Shown: positions 25,123 through 34,290, numbered from the stretch's first letter. The stretch: 64,000 nucleotides of DNA from Paracoccus aminophilus JCM 7686 (GCF_000444995.1 NC_022041.1:3475501-3539500), one strand, 5' to 3'. Notes: generated by a model from the sequence alone, not told the origin. Numbers and translations: made by a program.

Positions 25123-25233
25123 CGAATCGAAGCCAATTCTGCCTCGCAGAGAGCCCGCGCGCATCTCAAATCAGAAAACCAACTTTTGTCGAAAGTCGGT
25201 GTTTCGATGTCGGACGACACAAATCTGAAGATC

Positions 25234-25309
25234 TGGTGGAGCCGAGGGGAATCGAACCCCTGGCCTCATCATTGCGAACGATGCGCTCTACCAACTGAGC
25301 TACGGCCCC
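25234..25309 (-). tRNA. tRNA-Ala, anticodon CGC
   Basis: On the minus strand a full cloverleaf can be folded over 76 bases: acceptor GGGGCCG with CGGCTCC, D-arm GCTC/GAGC, anticodon stem CATCG/TGATG with loop TTCGCAA (anticodon CGC), T-arm GGGG-TTCGATT-CCCC, and an encoded 3' ACCA. The acceptor has the G3-U70 wobble that defines alanine tRNAs. The anticodon reads GCG. It lies between the remnant DNA and trxC. Confidence 0.96.
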
Positions 25310-25360
25310 ACTGCTGGGTTGTGTCGCGCAATGGTTTTGAGATGTCAAGGGGCGGTAAAA

Positions 25361-25795
25361 CTAGCTCGATGCTTTTCGCGCAAGCTCGACCAAAGCGGCG
25401 GCCGGACGGGCACCGGCCTCTCGGACGCGCTCTCGGCCATTTTGAAAGACCGCGAGCGTCGGGATGCTGCGGATGCCCCATTTCGCACCCGCTGCCGGGT
25501 TGGCCTCGGTGTCGAGCTTGACCAGACGCGCCGCCGTGCCAAGCGTGCGCGCGGCTTTCTCGAACTCAGGGGCCATCTGACGGCAGGGACCGCACCACGG
25601 CGCCCAGAAGTCGACGACCAGAGGCACCTCGTCGGTTTTCGCCGCTTTGGCAAGGATCTGGCCGTCAATCGCACGCGGCTTGGCCGAAAAGAGCGCCGCC
25701 CCGCAGGTGCCGCATTTCGGATTTTCACCGAAACGTTCGGACGGGACGCGGTTCACCTGCCCACAATCGAGACAGGTGATTTTCTTACCGGACAT
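25361..25795 (-). CDS. trxC: Thioredoxin 2 (TrxC)
   Basis: Cytoplasmic thioredoxin of 144 residues with the TrxC architecture: an N-terminal zinc ribbon (Cys at 8, 11, 28 and 31: CLDCG and CGTCG) and a thioredoxin fold with active site WCGPC (about 67-71) and the cis-proline loop RSIPTL. It reduces disulfides and is often linked to oxidative stress. GGAG lies seven bases before the ATG. It is the gene next to tRNA-Ala on the same strand and appears monocistronic. Confidence 0.95.
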   Translation of the reverse strand: MSGKKITCLDCGQVNRVPSERFGENPKCGTCGAALFSAKPRAIDGQILAKAAKTDEVPLVVDFWAPWCGPCRQMAPEFEKAARTLGTAARLVKLDTEANPAAGAKWGIRSIPTLAVFQNGRERVREAGARPAAALVELARKASS

Positions 25796-25837
25796 GCGCG
25801 CTCTCCTTGCAGAAGGCGATGCTCGCCTCTGCCTCTT

Positions 25838-26197
25838 CTAACTTGCAACGCGCCGACATTGGAAGCTGTCGCCGGACTGGTTCGAGGTCCATGTCATCTG
25901 GCCCGGTGCCGTGACCTGCACCGCAATCCGGTCCCCGCCTTCAAGCGCGATATCCGTGGTCGTGCCCTTGACGGTATAGGAATGGACCCGCAGCGCCTTG
26001 GCGCCCTTCGACGGAGTGTATTTGTCGGGCGCGAAATGCATCACCGTCACGCCACAATCCCAGCTCCCCAAGAACGGCATATTCTCGGGCGGCGGGGCGA
26101 CGGCGGTCTGCGGCACCACAACGGGGATGGCCTCAGAGCTACAAGCCGCGAGTGCGGCCAGAGCCATCATCGGAAGAAATCGACGTCCAGCACTCAT
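25838..26197 (-). CDS. Small lipoprotein, unknown function
   Basis: Predicted lipoprotein of 119 residues. The N-terminus MSAGRRFLPMMALAALAAC ends in a lipobox (LAAC, acylated Cys about 19). The mature part has GSWDCGVTVMHF and a second Cys near the end (FQCRR), suggesting one disulfide in a small beta-rich domain. The ATG at 26197 has GAGG six bases upstream; an ATG at 26209 is possible. It sits between trxC and gcvP on the same strand. I do not recognise the family. Confidence 0.78.
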   Translation of the reverse strand: MSAGRRFLPMMALAALAACSSEAIPVVVPQTAVAPPPENMPFLGSWDCGVTVMHFAPDKYTPSKGAKALRVHSYTVKGTTTDIALEGGDRIAVQVTAPGQMTWTSNQSGDSFQCRRVAS

Positions 26198-26271
26198 GAT
26201 AGACCTCATCAGTTTCTCTGCGACCAACCGCCAAGACGCGTGCAAAGTTCCCCAGAGGCCCGGGTTCGACA

Positions 26272-26304
26272 GGCCGCGCCGCCCGCAAAAGAGACGGCGC
26301 GGCC
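26272..26304 (-). other. Hairpin after gcvP
   Basis: GGCCGCGCCG (26272-26281) pairs with CGGCGCGGCC (26295-26304), a perfect 10-bp stem directly after the gcvP stop. No T-run follows on the minus strand, so termination would be partial or Rho-assisted. Confidence 0.5.
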
Positions 26305-26309
26305 CCTGT

Positions 26310-29144
26310 TTACTCGGCCGCTTCGGCGTAGCTCTCCAGCGGCGGACAGGTGCAGATCAGGTTGCGATCGCCATAGGCATTGTCGACGCGCCCGACCGGA
26401 GGCCAGTATTTGTCGACCCGGAACGCGCCCGGCGGGAAGCAGCCCTGTTCGCGCGAATAGGCCCGGTCCCAATCGGCGACCAGATCCTCGACCGTATGGG
26501 GCGCATGGCGCAGAGGGCTGTCCTCGGCGCTGATGCGACCCTCGGCGACATCGGTGATCTCGGCGCGGATCGCCAGCAGCGCGGTGATGAAGCGGTCGAT
26601 CTCGGCCTTGGTTTCCGACTCGGTCGGCTCGACCATCAGCGTGCCCGCAACCGGCCAGCTCATCGTCGGCGCGTGGAAGCCGTTGTCGACAAGGCGCTTG
26701 GCGATATCGTCCACGGTCACGCCATGCTCAGCGAAGGGCCGGGTATCGAGAATGCATTCATGCGCCACCCGCCCGCGATTGCCCATGAAGAGGATCGGGT
26801 AAGCGGCCTGCAACCGGCTTGCGATATAGTTCGCATTGAGGATCGCGACCCGCGTCGCCTGCGTCAGCCCGGCCCCGCCCATCATCTGGATATAGGCCCA
26901 AGAGATCAGCAGGATCGAGGCCGAGCCCCAATTGGCCGCGCTCACCGCACCCTCGTCGCCTGTCTGCGGATCCGAGGGCAGATGCGGCGCCAGATGCGCC
27001 TTGACCCCGATCGGCCCCATGCCCGGACCGCCGCCGCCATGGGGAATGGCGAAGGTCTTGTGCATGTTGAGATGGCTCACATCGCCCCCGACATCGCCCG
27101 GCCGCACCAGACCGACCAGAGCGTTCATATTGGCGCCGTCGATATAGACCTGCCCGCCGTGGCGATGGGTGATCTCGCAGACCTCGCGCACGGTGTCCTC
27201 AAAGACGCCATGGGTCGAGGGATAGGTGATCATCACCGCCGCGAGCTTGTCGCCCGCTTTCGCGGCCTTCTCGGCGAAATCCTCAAGGTCGATATCGCCG
27301 TTCGGCGCTGATTTGACGACGACGACCTTCATCCCCGCCATCTGCGCCGAGGCCGGGTTGGTGCCATGCGCCGAGACCGGGATCAGGCAGATGTCGCGCG
27401 CTTCGCCATTGGCCTTGTGATAGGCGGCAATCGTCAAAAGCCCGGCATATTCCCCCTGCGCGCCCGAGTTCGGTTGCAGCGAGAACGCATCATATCCGGT
27501 GATCTGGCACAGCTTCTCCGACAGATCGGCAAAGACCTCGTGATAGCCCGCCGCCTGATCTTCGGGGGCGAACGGATGCAACCCGCCGAACTCGGGCCAG
27601 GTGATCGGCATCATCTCGGCCGCCGCATTCAGCTTCATCGTGCAGGACCCCAGCGGGATCATCGCACGGTCAAGCGCCAGATCGCGGTCCGAGAGGCGGC
27701 GCATGTAGCGCATCATCTCGGATTCGGCACGGTTCATGTGGAAGATCGGATGCGTCAGATAGGCGCTCTCGCGCAAAAGCGCCTCGGGGATCGCCGGAGC
27801 CTCTGCCTGCGCGGCTGGCGCGGAAATCCCGAACGCATCCAGAACCCGCGCGATCACGCCGGCATCGGTGGTCTCATCGACCGAAATGCCGACCCGGTCA
27901 CGCCCGACCCGACGCAGGTTGATGCCGCGATGACGCGCGGCGGCCATGATGCCCTGCTGGCCGACACCGACGCGCACGGTGATCGTGTCGAAAAACGCCT
28001 CGGGCGCAACCTCGGCCCCGGCCGCGCGCAAAGCATTGGCCAAGGTCACCGCATTCAGATGCACGCGCTGCGCAATCGCGCGCAGCCCCTCGGGCCCATG
28101 GAAGACCGCATAAAACGACGCCATCACCGCCAAAAGCGCCTGCGCCGTGCAGACATTCGAGGTCGCTTTCTCGCGGCGGATATGCTGCTCGCGGGTTTGC
28201 AGCGACAGGCGGTAAGCCTTGTTGCCCTTGGCATCGATCGAAACGCCGACGATCCGCCCCGGCATCGCCCGCTTCAGATCATCGCGGCACGCCATGAAGG
28301 CGGCATGCGGCCCGCCATAGCCCATCGGCACGCCAAAGCGCTGCGACGAGCCGACCGCAATATCGGCCCCCATCGCGGCGGGCTCCTTGATCAGGCAAAG
28401 CGCCAGCAGATCGGTCGCAACAATGGCCACGGCTCCTGCAGCATGCAGCGCGGCAATCTCGGCGGTGAAATCGCGCAGATGGCCATGGGTGCCGGGATAT
28501 TGGAAGATCGCGCCAAACACCCGCGCCGGATCAAGCTCTTCGACCGCACCGACCACAACCTCGATGCCCAAAGGCGCCGCGCGGGTCTCGATCACCGAGA
28601 TCGTCTGGGGATGGAGCCCGCGATCCACGAAAAACGCCTTGGCCTTCGACTTGGCGCTGCGCTCGGCCATGGTCATCGCCTCCGCCGCCGCGGTCGCCTC
28701 ATCGAGCAAGGAGGCATTCGCGACAGGCAGGCCGGTCAGATCCGACACCATGGTCTGATAATTCAGCAAAGCCTCCAGTCGACCCTGCGCGATCTCGGGC
28801 TGATAGGGCGTATAGGCCGTATACCAGGCCGGGTTTTCCAGAATATTGCGCTGGATCGCGGGCGGCGTCACCGTGCCGAAATAGCCCTGCCCGATCAGGC
28901 TGGTCATCACGCGGTTGCGCCCGGCAATTGCGCGCATCCGCGCCAAAAGCGCAGATTCCGACAGCGCCGGCCAATCCAGCGCCTCCTGGCGGATCGAGGC
29001 CGGAACCGTCTGGCTGATCAGCGCCTCAAGATCGGTCGCGCCGACCGCCGTCAGCATCTCGGCCATTTCAGCCGGAGAAGGTCCGATATGACGCCGATTG
29101 GCGAAATCATCGGGGTTATATGTGCTCGGCGTCCATTTTGTCAT
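26310..29144 (-). CDS. gcvP: Glycine dehydrogenase (decarboxylating), P-protein
   Basis: P-protein of the glycine cleavage system, 944 residues, full length for the single-chain form. It decarboxylates glycine with PLP and passes the aminomethyl group to the lipoyl arm of GcvH. The PLP lysine is in [17 protein letters not shown]. The N-terminal half begins with [14 protein letters not shown], a family landmark. The ATG at 29144 matches this; the longer frame upstream is spurious. It is the third gene of gcvTHP, after a 127-bp gap holding a strong hairpin, and is under the glycine riboswitch at the operon head. Confidence 0.98.
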   Translation of the reverse strand: MTKWTPSTYNPDDFANRRHIGPSPAEMAEMLTAVGATDLEALISQTVPASIRQEALDWPALSESALLARMRAIAGRNRVMTSLIGQGYFGTVTPPAIQRNILENPAWYTAYTPYQPEIAQGRLEALLNYQTMVSDLTGLPVANASLLDEATAAAEAMTMAERSAKSKAKAFFVDRGLHPQTISVIETRAAPLGIEVVVGAVEELDPARVFGAIFQYPGTHGHLRDFTAEIAALHAAGAVAIVATDLLALCLIKEPAAMGADIAVGSSQRFGVPMGYGGPHAAFMACRDDLKRAMPGRIVGVSIDAKGNKAYRLSLQTREQHIRREKATSNVCTAQALLAVMASFYAVFHGPEGLRAIAQRVHLNAVTLANALRAAGAEVAPEAFFDTITVRVGVGQQGIMAAARHRGINLRRVGRDRVGISVDETTDAGVIARVLDAFGISAPAAQAEAPAIPEALLRESAYLTHPIFHMNRAESEMMRYMRRLSDRDLALDRAMIPLGSCTMKLNAAAEMMPITWPEFGGLHPFAPEDQAAGYHEVFADLSEKLCQITGYDAFSLQPNSGAQGEYAGLLTIAAYHKANGEARDICLIPVSAHGTNPASAQMAGMKVVVVKSAPNGDIDLEDFAEKAAKAGDKLAAVMITYPSTHGVFEDTVREVCEITHRHGGQVYIDGANMNALVGLVRPGDVGGDVSHLNMHKTFAIPHGGGGPGMGPIGVKAHLAPHLPSDPQTGDEGAVSAANWGSASILLISWAYIQMMGGAGLTQATRVAILNANYIASRLQAAYPILFMGNRGRVAHECILDTRPFAEHGVTVDDIAKRLVDNGFHAPTMSWPVAGTLMVEPTESETKAEIDRFITALLAIRAEITDVAEGRISAEDSPLRHAPHTVEDLVADWDRAYSREQGCFPPGAFRVDKYWPPVGRVDNAYGDRNLICTCPPLESYAEAAE

Positions 29145-29184
29145 GGTCAGGCCCTGAATCCTCGGTGCATCAGATAGGTCGGAA

Positions 29185-29210
29185 GCGAAGGCGCAGCACC
29201 GCGCCTTCGC
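29185..29210 (-). other. Strong hairpin between gcvH and gcvP
   Basis: GCGAAGGCGC (29185-29194) and GCGCCTTCGC (29201-29210) make a perfect 10-bp stem with a six-base loop in the 127-bp gcvH-gcvP gap. On the minus strand it is followed by only a short TTCC. It may stabilise the upstream gcvTH message or lower gcvP expression. Confidence 0.55.
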
Positions 29211-29271
29211 CGCTGTCACAGAGATGATAAAGCCTGCGCTTTCTTCATCACCCAAATACCCAAATCCGGCC

Positions 29272-29631
29272 TCAGCCGATCAACGCGGAGTAAGCCGCTT
29301 CATCCATGAAGCCTTCAACCGCAGCGGCATCGCTCGGCTTGATCTTGAAGAACCAGGCGGCCAGAGCATCGGCATTCACATCGCCCGGCGCATCGGCCAG
29401 AGCCGTGTTCACCGCCGTGATCACACCCGCCACCGGCGCGGTGATATCCGAGGCTGCCTTGACCGATTCGATCACGACGATCTCTTCGCCCGCCTCGACC
29501 TCGCGCCCGACCTCGGGCAGCTCGATGAAGACGACATCGCCCAATTGCTCGCTGGCATGGGCGGTAATGCCGACGACAAGCTCATCGCCATCCGCGCGCA
29601 GCCATTCGTGGTCTTCGGTATATTTCAGCAT
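29272..29631 (-). CDS. gcvH: Glycine cleavage system H protein
   Basis: Lipoyl carrier of the glycine cleavage system, 119 residues, normal length. The lipoylated Lys is in [13 protein letters not shown] (about residues 52-64). It starts with the typical [17 protein letters not shown] precedes the ATG. It lies 10 bp after gcvT. Confidence 0.98.
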   Translation of the reverse strand: MLKYTEDHEWLRADGDELVVGITAHASEQLGDVVFIELPEVGREVEAGEEIVVIESVKAASDITAPVAGVITAVNTALADAPGDVNADALAAWFFKIKPSDAAAVEGFMDEAAYSALIG

Positions 29632-29641
29632 GGGTCGCTCC

Positions 29642-30751
29642 TCAGCGCTTATATGCAGGGGTATGGAAAGGAAGGGGCGTGATCGCGACGGGCAGACGCC
29701 GCCCGCGCAGCTCGGCCCAAAGCGGGGTGTCGGGGCTCAGCCCTGCTGGCAGATCGGCCATGGCGATCGGCGCACCGACCGAGGGTCCGAACCCACCCGA
29801 GCGCACACGGCCAATCGCCGTGCCGCCGGTTTCTTCGGCAAAGATCTCGACGCCCTCGCGGATCGGCGCGCGGCCCTCGGGGCGCAGACCGTAGCGGGCG
29901 CGGGTCGCGCCTGCCGCAAGCTCGGCCAGCACCCGCTCGGCACCGGGAAAGCCGCCCGCGCGCGCACCGCCCAAGCGGCGGATCTTCGGGATCGACCAGC
30001 CCAGCGAGGCCTGCGCGGGCGAGGTCATCTCGTCCATCTCATGGCCATAAAGCGGCATCCCCGCCTCCAGCCGCAGGCTGTCGCGCGCGCCAAGCCCGAT
30101 CGGGGCCACGGCTTCATTAGCCAGAAGCGCCTCGGCCAGAGCAACCGCCCGCGCCTGCGGGACCGAGATCTCGAACCCGTCCTCGCCGGTATAGCCCGAG
30201 CGCGAGATCCACAGATCGACGCCCTGCCAGTCGAAATCGCGCGAATCCATGAAGGTCATCTCGGCCACGCCCGGGATCAGCCGGGCCAGCACCGCCGCAG
30301 CCTCGGGGCCCTGCAGGGCCAGCAAGGCGCGGTCCTGCGGCTCGACGGAAATGCCCTTGCCCTCAAGCTGGCGCAGATGGGCCAGATCGGCCTCGGCATT
30401 GGCGGCATTGACCACGAGATAAAGATGATCGCCCTTATTCGCGATCATCAGATCATCCAGCACGCCGCCATTTTCAGCGGTGAAAAGCCCATAGCGCTGG
30501 CGGCCCGGCTTCAGCCCGGCCAGATCGGCGGGGATCAGGCTTTCCAGCGCCACAGCGACCTCGGGGCCGCGCAGGATCACCTGGCCCATATGGCTGACAT
30601 CGAACAGCCCAGCCTTGGCGCGGGTGTGCAGATGCTCGTTCAGCACGCCCATCGGATATTGGACCGGCATGTCCCATCCCGCGAAGGGAACCATCTTCGC
30701 CCCTCGGGCGAGATGCAAATCATAAAGTGTCGTGCGCCGGTTCTCGGCCAT
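29642..30751 (-). CDS. gcvT: Glycine cleavage system aminomethyltransferase (T-protein)
   Basis: Tetrahydrofolate-dependent aminomethyltransferase, 369 residues. It releases ammonia and makes 5,10-methylene-THF from the aminomethyl-lipoyl group on GcvH. Landmarks are TTLYDLHLARGAKMVPFAGW, GLFDVSHMGQ and SRSGYTGEDGFEI. The ATG at 30751 has AAGGGGG upstream; an ATG 18 bases earlier is less well placed. First gene of gcvTHP, 60 bp after the riboswitch. Methylene-THF from here links to C1 metabolism, in line with the PQQ region nearby. Confidence 0.97.
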   Translation of the reverse strand: MAENRRTTLYDLHLARGAKMVPFAGWDMPVQYPMGVLNEHLHTRAKAGLFDVSHMGQVILRGPEVAVALESLIPADLAGLKPGRQRYGLFTAENGGVLDDLMIANKGDHLYLVVNAANAEADLAHLRQLEGKGISVEPQDRALLALQGPEAAAVLARLIPGVAEMTFMDSRDFDWQGVDLWISRSGYTGEDGFEISVPQARAVALAEALLANEAVAPIGLGARDSLRLEAGMPLYGHEMDEMTSPAQASLGWSIPKIRRLGGARAGGFPGAERVLAELAAGATRARYGLRPEGRAPIREGVEIFAEETGGTAIGRVRSGGFGPSVGAPIAMADLPAGLSPDTPLWAELRGRRLPVAITPLPFHTPAYKR

Positions 30752-30811
30752 GGCATCCCCCTTGTGCATGGACGTGAGTGTCCGATGCGTGCAGCTTGTC
30801 GCTGCGGTTGA

Positions 30812-30970
30812 TGCCCCCTCTGTCCTTTGCGCCTGAGATCGTTATCCCTTCGGCGGACGCTTGCGCGCCTCTCTCCAGAGTCTTTATGGAAGGCGGTCTT
30901 TTTGCCTGAGAGTTTACCGGGGCGGTTGCTCCTTCGGCCCTGACTTGCGCCAGCGTCTCCCGTCTTCCAC
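30812..30970 (-). promoter_or_regulatory. Tandem glycine riboswitch
   Basis: The minus strand shows two glycine aptamers in series. The first has GCCGAAGGAGCAA (about 30925-30937) and CTCTCAGGCAAAAAGAC (about 30896-30912). The second has GCCGAAGGGATAAC (about 30841-30854) and TCTCAGGCGCAAAGGACAG (about 30822-30840). These are the conserved cores of the gcvT class. The element leads into gcvTHP and by family knowledge turns the operon on when glycine is plentiful. Confidence 0.95.
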
Positions 30971-31137
30971 CAAAAGTCGTAGCCGCGCGCCATCAAACTG
31001 GCAAGAGGGATTCGCGCCGCCTCATCGACACGGCGATCGCCCTTGCGTTCGACCCTCGCCCACGCGCCAGCAACGGGGCTTGCGCGGCCCGGCAGCAAAG
31101 AGGATAAATGTCTGATAGATCAGCGGAGATCACCAGA

Positions 31138-31575
31138 ATGCGGTATCAGTTCGCCCCCTTCCTCCTGACCTTCGGACTGGCCTGTTGTGCTGCGGCAGAA
31201 GAGGCTCCGGTCACGGGCGGCGGCAGCGGCGCTTCAAGCGGTGAGGTCATCCGGATTTTTCAGGGCGGCGGCTTCAGCGGCTCGACAGAAAAGCGGCTTA
31301 CGCCCGATGATCGGCTTGTGATCACAAAGATCCGCCCGCATAAATCCCAAAGCGTCGCCACGCTGCATCTGCGCCCGGGTGCCTATGATGCCGCGCTGCG
31401 CTATCTGCGAGCGCATCCGATTGCCAAGGAAAAGCTGGCCTCGACCTCGATCTGTCTGGATTACGGCTCGGACGAGATCAGCGGCGGCGGGATGTTTTAC
31501 AAAGCGGTCTGCCCCAAGGATGAGATGACCGCGCTCAGCGATGCGCTGGAGCAGATCATCTCGGATCACCAATAG
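31138..31575 (+). CDS. Small exported protein, unknown function
   Basis: Protein of 145 residues with an N-terminal signal (MRYQFAPFLLTFGLACCAAAEE). The mature part has a Gly/Ser-rich linker, FQGGGFSGSTEKRL, and two Cys (SICLDYG and AVCPKDEM) that could form a disulfide. GGAG lies about nine bases before the ATG at 31138. It is followed 18 bp later by the glycine-rich membrane protein and may be in operon with it. No family recognised. Confidence 0.72.
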   Translation: MRYQFAPFLLTFGLACCAAAEEAPVTGGGSGASSGEVIRIFQGGGFSGSTEKRLTPDDRLVITKIRPHKSQSVATLHLRPGAYDAALRYLRAHPIAKEKLASTSICLDYGSDEISGGGMFYKAVCPKDEMTALSDALEQIISDHQ

Positions 31576-31593
31576 CCCGGAACGGGGAGCAGG

Positions 31594-32301
31594 ATGCGCG
31601 GTTTCGACTTCAGCTCATGGCAAAGCATCCTTTCCACCGTGATCGGGTTGGCGCTGTTCACGCTGATCGGCATCGGCATCCGGCTGTTGATGATGGTCGT
31701 GATCCAGCAGCGGCGCGAGCGGCTCAATCGCCAGATTAACGAAAGGCTCAAGACGCTGATCGCCGCCTACAAGACGCTTGGCGGGTCCTTTACCGGCAGT
31801 CTCGAGGTCGATCCGACCCATTTGCGCGATCTGCGACAGCGCGCGCTCGAGGTTGAGGCTGAACACGACGAGACCGAAAGCGAAGGGGCCGGAACTGGCT
31901 CTGATCGGGCCAGACGTATCCGCGATGCGGTCGAGGCGGCTTTGTCTGATATCATCCTGCTCGGCACCGAAGAGCAGGTCCGTCTGGCCGAGCGCGCCGC
32001 CCGCGAGCTTGTCGCCGGTCGCCCGGTCCAGACCCATGAGCTGGTGGTGTCCTTGCGCAACTTCATTCGCGCCGCGCTGGATCTAGAGCCGGTGCCAGCC
32101 GATCTCGACATCCCGCGTCAGGGCCCGACCCGACCCGGCTCTGGCGCTTCGGGCAAGGGAAAAGGCGAGGGCGACAAAGGCGGTCGGGGTGGCGCGGGAG
32201 GTGGCGGCGCCGGTGGTATGGGCGGCGGCATGGGTGGCGGAGGAATGGGGATGGGGCTTGGCCTTGGGTCAGGCCGCCATCCCGATGATGCCACGGGCTA
32301 A
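31594..32301 (+). CDS. Membrane-anchored protein with glycine-rich tail, unknown function
   Basis: Protein of 235 residues. One N-terminal membrane helix (about 10-36) is followed by a basic stretch and a helical, charged cytoplasmic region (40-165) with likely coiled-coil parts. The last about 55 residues are a low-complexity tail rich in Gly, Lys and Met (GKGKGEGDKGGRGGAGGGG and then GGMGG repeats). GGGGAG-like sequence lies before the ATG. No family recognised; the tail could be a flexible or interaction segment. Confidence 0.75.
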   Translation: MRGFDFSSWQSILSTVIGLALFTLIGIGIRLLMMVVIQQRRERLNRQINERLKTLIAAYKTLGGSFTGSLEVDPTHLRDLRQRALEVEAEHDETESEGAGTGSDRARRIRDAVEAALSDIILLGTEEQVRLAERAARELVAGRPVQTHELVVSLRNFIRAALDLEPVPADLDIPRQGPTRPGSGASGKGKGEGDKGGRGGAGGGGAGGMGGGMGGGGMGMGLGLGSGRHPDDATG

Positions 32302-32306
32302 AACCC

Positions 32307-32334
32307 GCGAACTGAGGCCAGCGAACTGTGGCCA
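32307..32334. repeat. Two tandem 14-bp repeats between convergent genes
   Basis: GCGAACTGAGGCCA (32307-32320) is directly followed by GCGAACTGTGGCCA (32321-32334), one mismatch. CACGCGGAC also occurs twice just after (near 32335 and 32350). A hairpin CGGGCG-TCAACA-CGCCCG lies near 32382-32399. The region separates convergent genes and may hold their terminators. Confidence 0.6.
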
Positions 32335-32404
32335 GCACGCGGACCTCAACACGCGGACCCCAGCAGATGGGCCTCAGCGAACGGGCGTCAACACGCCCGC
32401 CTCC

Positions 32405-33190
32405 TCAGATCGAGATATTCGACGACCCGCCGTCGAGCAGGATGTTCTGGCCAACCATGAATTTCGCATATTGGCTGCACATGAAAGCGCAGGTCGCACC
32501 GAAATCTTCGGCCGTGCCATAGCTGCGGGTTGGGATCGTCAGCTCGCGGCGCTTGCGGATCTCGTCCACCGAAATCCCCTCGGCTTTCGAGGCGCCGCCA
32601 TCAAGGTTGGTCGCGCGATCCGTGGCATGGATGCCGGGCAGCAGGTTGTTCACGATGACGCCGTCCTTGGCGACCGCGCGCGACATGCCGGCGACAAAGC
32701 CGGTCAGGCCCAGACGCGCGGTGTTCGACAGGCCCAGAACGTCGATGGGCGAGCGCACCGATTGCGAGGTGATGTTCACGACCCGACCCCAACCGCGCTC
32801 CATCATGCCCGGCACCAAAGCCTGCATCAGCGCGATTGCCGAGAGCATATTGCCATCCAGCGCGCGGATGAAGTCGTCACGGCTCCAGTCCTGCCAATTG
32901 CCGGGGGGCGGGCCGCCCGCATTGGTGACCAGAATATCGGCCTGACCCAAAGCGGCCAGCACGCGGGCGCGCCCCTCTTCGGTGGTGATATCGGCCGCGA
33001 CCGGCGTGCATTCGACACCGTATTTCGCCGCGATCTCAGAGGCGGTGTGCACCAAAGCCTCTTCGCCACGGGCGTTGATCACCAGATCGACCCCTGCCGC
33101 CGCCAAAGCCTCGGCACAACCGCGCCCGAGCCCTTTCGACGCCGCACAGACCAAACCGCGCTTGCTCTTGATGCCCAGATCCATCTTCAT
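32405..33190 (-). CDS. Short-chain dehydrogenase/reductase-like protein lacking the Tyr-Lys pair
   Basis: Rossmann-fold protein of 261 residues. The nucleotide-binding region reads CAASKGLGRG (15-24) and the NAG motif is NAGG (90-93). Ser142 is present (NITSQS), but the expected catalytic YxxxK is replaced by Ser155 and Arg159 (LSNTAR). This SNxxR form occurs in a known atypical SDR branch annotated as 3-oxoacyl-ACP reductase-like. Whether it reduces carbonyls by the usual mechanism is doubtful. It stands alone on the minus strand; substrate unknown. Confidence 0.88.
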   Translation of the reverse strand: MKMDLGIKSKRGLVCAASKGLGRGCAEALAAAGVDLVINARGEEALVHTASEIAAKYGVECTPVAADITTEEGRARVLAALGQADILVTNAGGPPPGNWQDWSRDDFIRALDGNMLSAIALMQALVPGMMERGWGRVVNITSQSVRSPIDVLGLSNTARLGLTGFVAGMSRAVAKDGVIVNNLLPGIHATDRATNLDGGASKAEGISVDEIRKRRELTIPTRSYGTAEDFGATCAFMCSQYAKFMVGQNILLDGGSSNISI

Positions 33191-33280
33191 TTCTCCTCAT
33201 GCTGCGCGGCGATAGCAACCCAAGCCCGGCGGAATTGTCCAGCCCCGCCCAAGCACAAGCGCGTCAGAACCGCGCCGCAC

Positions 33281-33637
33281 TCAGAAGCACATGACCTCCG
33301 CCTCGGCCTGCGCGCGGCGGAACTCGGCGACGATATCGGTCATCATCCCGCCCTGTTTGAACATGCCCGAGCGCTCGCCGGTGGTCTGGCGCATCCGCAT
33401 CACGGTCTCTGCCGAGACATATTTGTCATAGGGCAGGGTCTCGGCAATCTGGTCGATGACGCAAGAGCAGCGGTCGAGCATCTCGCGGGTCTGGCCATTG
33501 GTCGCCATGCAGACGAAGACGAAATCGGCGCGCGCATTCGTCGGATAGTCATTGACCGCCTGCGCGGCCCCGACCTGCGGCATCAGCCCCAGAACCAGCG
33601 CGAACGCCGGTCCGGCGACAAGACTGCGCGCGCTCAT
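33281..33637 (-). CDS. Small periplasmic protein, unknown function
   Basis: Exported protein of 118 residues. Signal peptide about 1-25 (ends VGAAQA). The mature part has four cysteines (FVCMA, RCSCV and a C-terminal MCF), likely disulfide-bonded. It overlaps the preceding gene by four bases (ATGA), so the two are translated together. Its position next to the kinase/FIST/PQQ region suggests a role in periplasmic alcohol oxidation, but this is only context. Confidence 0.78.
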   Translation of the reverse strand: MSARSLVAGPAFALVLGLMPQVGAAQAVNDYPTNARADFVFVCMATNGQTREMLDRCSCVIDQIAETLPYDKYVSAETVMRMRQTTGERSGMFKQGGMMTDIVAEFRRAQAEAEVMCF

Positions 33638-34257
33638 GGCTGCACCATGGCAATGCGGAAGGTCGGCTTGTCGCCGCCGGTCGAGGCGACCATGCTTTTG
33701 ATCGGCGCTTTCGGATCGGCCAGCGTGAAGACCAGTTCGAGCTGCGCGAATTCGCCCATCCGATCCTTGTTCTTGTCCTCGCGGAAGGGCTGGAACACCG
33801 CGAGCGTCTGCCCGCCCTCCTTGCGCAACTCGCCGCCCCGGAACAGGGCATCCTTCATCCGGTTGCGGATATAATAGGGGCTGCCTCCGGTGATCGCGGC
33901 CATATCGCGCGCGACGTTCTCAAGGAAAAACACCACCGTCGGATCGCCGCCATCGACCGGGAACGGCCCGAGCTTGCGGTCGATCGGCCCACCCTTTTCC
34001 AGAATTTGCAGCATCGGCTTTCCGTCGGCGGGATCAACGGCGCGCACAAGCTCGATCGTGCCGTTCTCGATCGGGCGGAAGCTTTCAGAGGCGGGGCCTT
34101 CGACGGTCAGCCGCCAGACCAGCGGACCCTGATCAAGCGTCCAAGGCGCGCGATCGGCAAAGACCTGATCGCCCGCCTCATTGGCGCTTGCGGCGAAAGC
34201 CAGCCCCTGCCCAAGCATCAGCGCCACAACAACGGTCGCGGGACGTAACAGATTCAT
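33634..34257 (-). CDS. Periplasmic protein, unknown function, coupled to the 118-residue protein
   Basis: Exported protein of 207 residues with a signal peptide (MNLLRPATVVVALMLGQG, cleaved near AFAASA). The mature part has PWTLDQGPLVWRLTVEG and GGSPYYIRNRMKDAL. The ATG at 34257 is preceded by a strong GGAGGAAA site. It overlaps the next gene by four bases and follows the hybrid kinase by 104 bp with a large hairpin in between. No family recognised with certainty. Confidence 0.78.
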   Translation of the reverse strand: MNLLRPATVVVALMLGQGLAFAASANEAGDQVFADRAPWTLDQGPLVWRLTVEGPASESFRPIENGTIELVRAVDPADGKPMLQILEKGGPIDRKLGPFPVDGGDPTVVFFLENVARDMAAITGGSPYYIRNRMKDALFRGGELRKEGGQTLAVFQPFREDKNKDRMGEFAQLELVFTLADPKAPIKSMVASTGGDKPTFRIAMVQP

Positions 34258-34290
34258 CTTATTTCCTCCCCCATGCCCATCAGCCTGCAG

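Noticed and set aside
25234..25309. Duplicated tRNA end as an attachment site
   Set aside because: I looked for a second copy of the tRNA-Ala 3' segment in the window and found none, so no att pair can be claimed.
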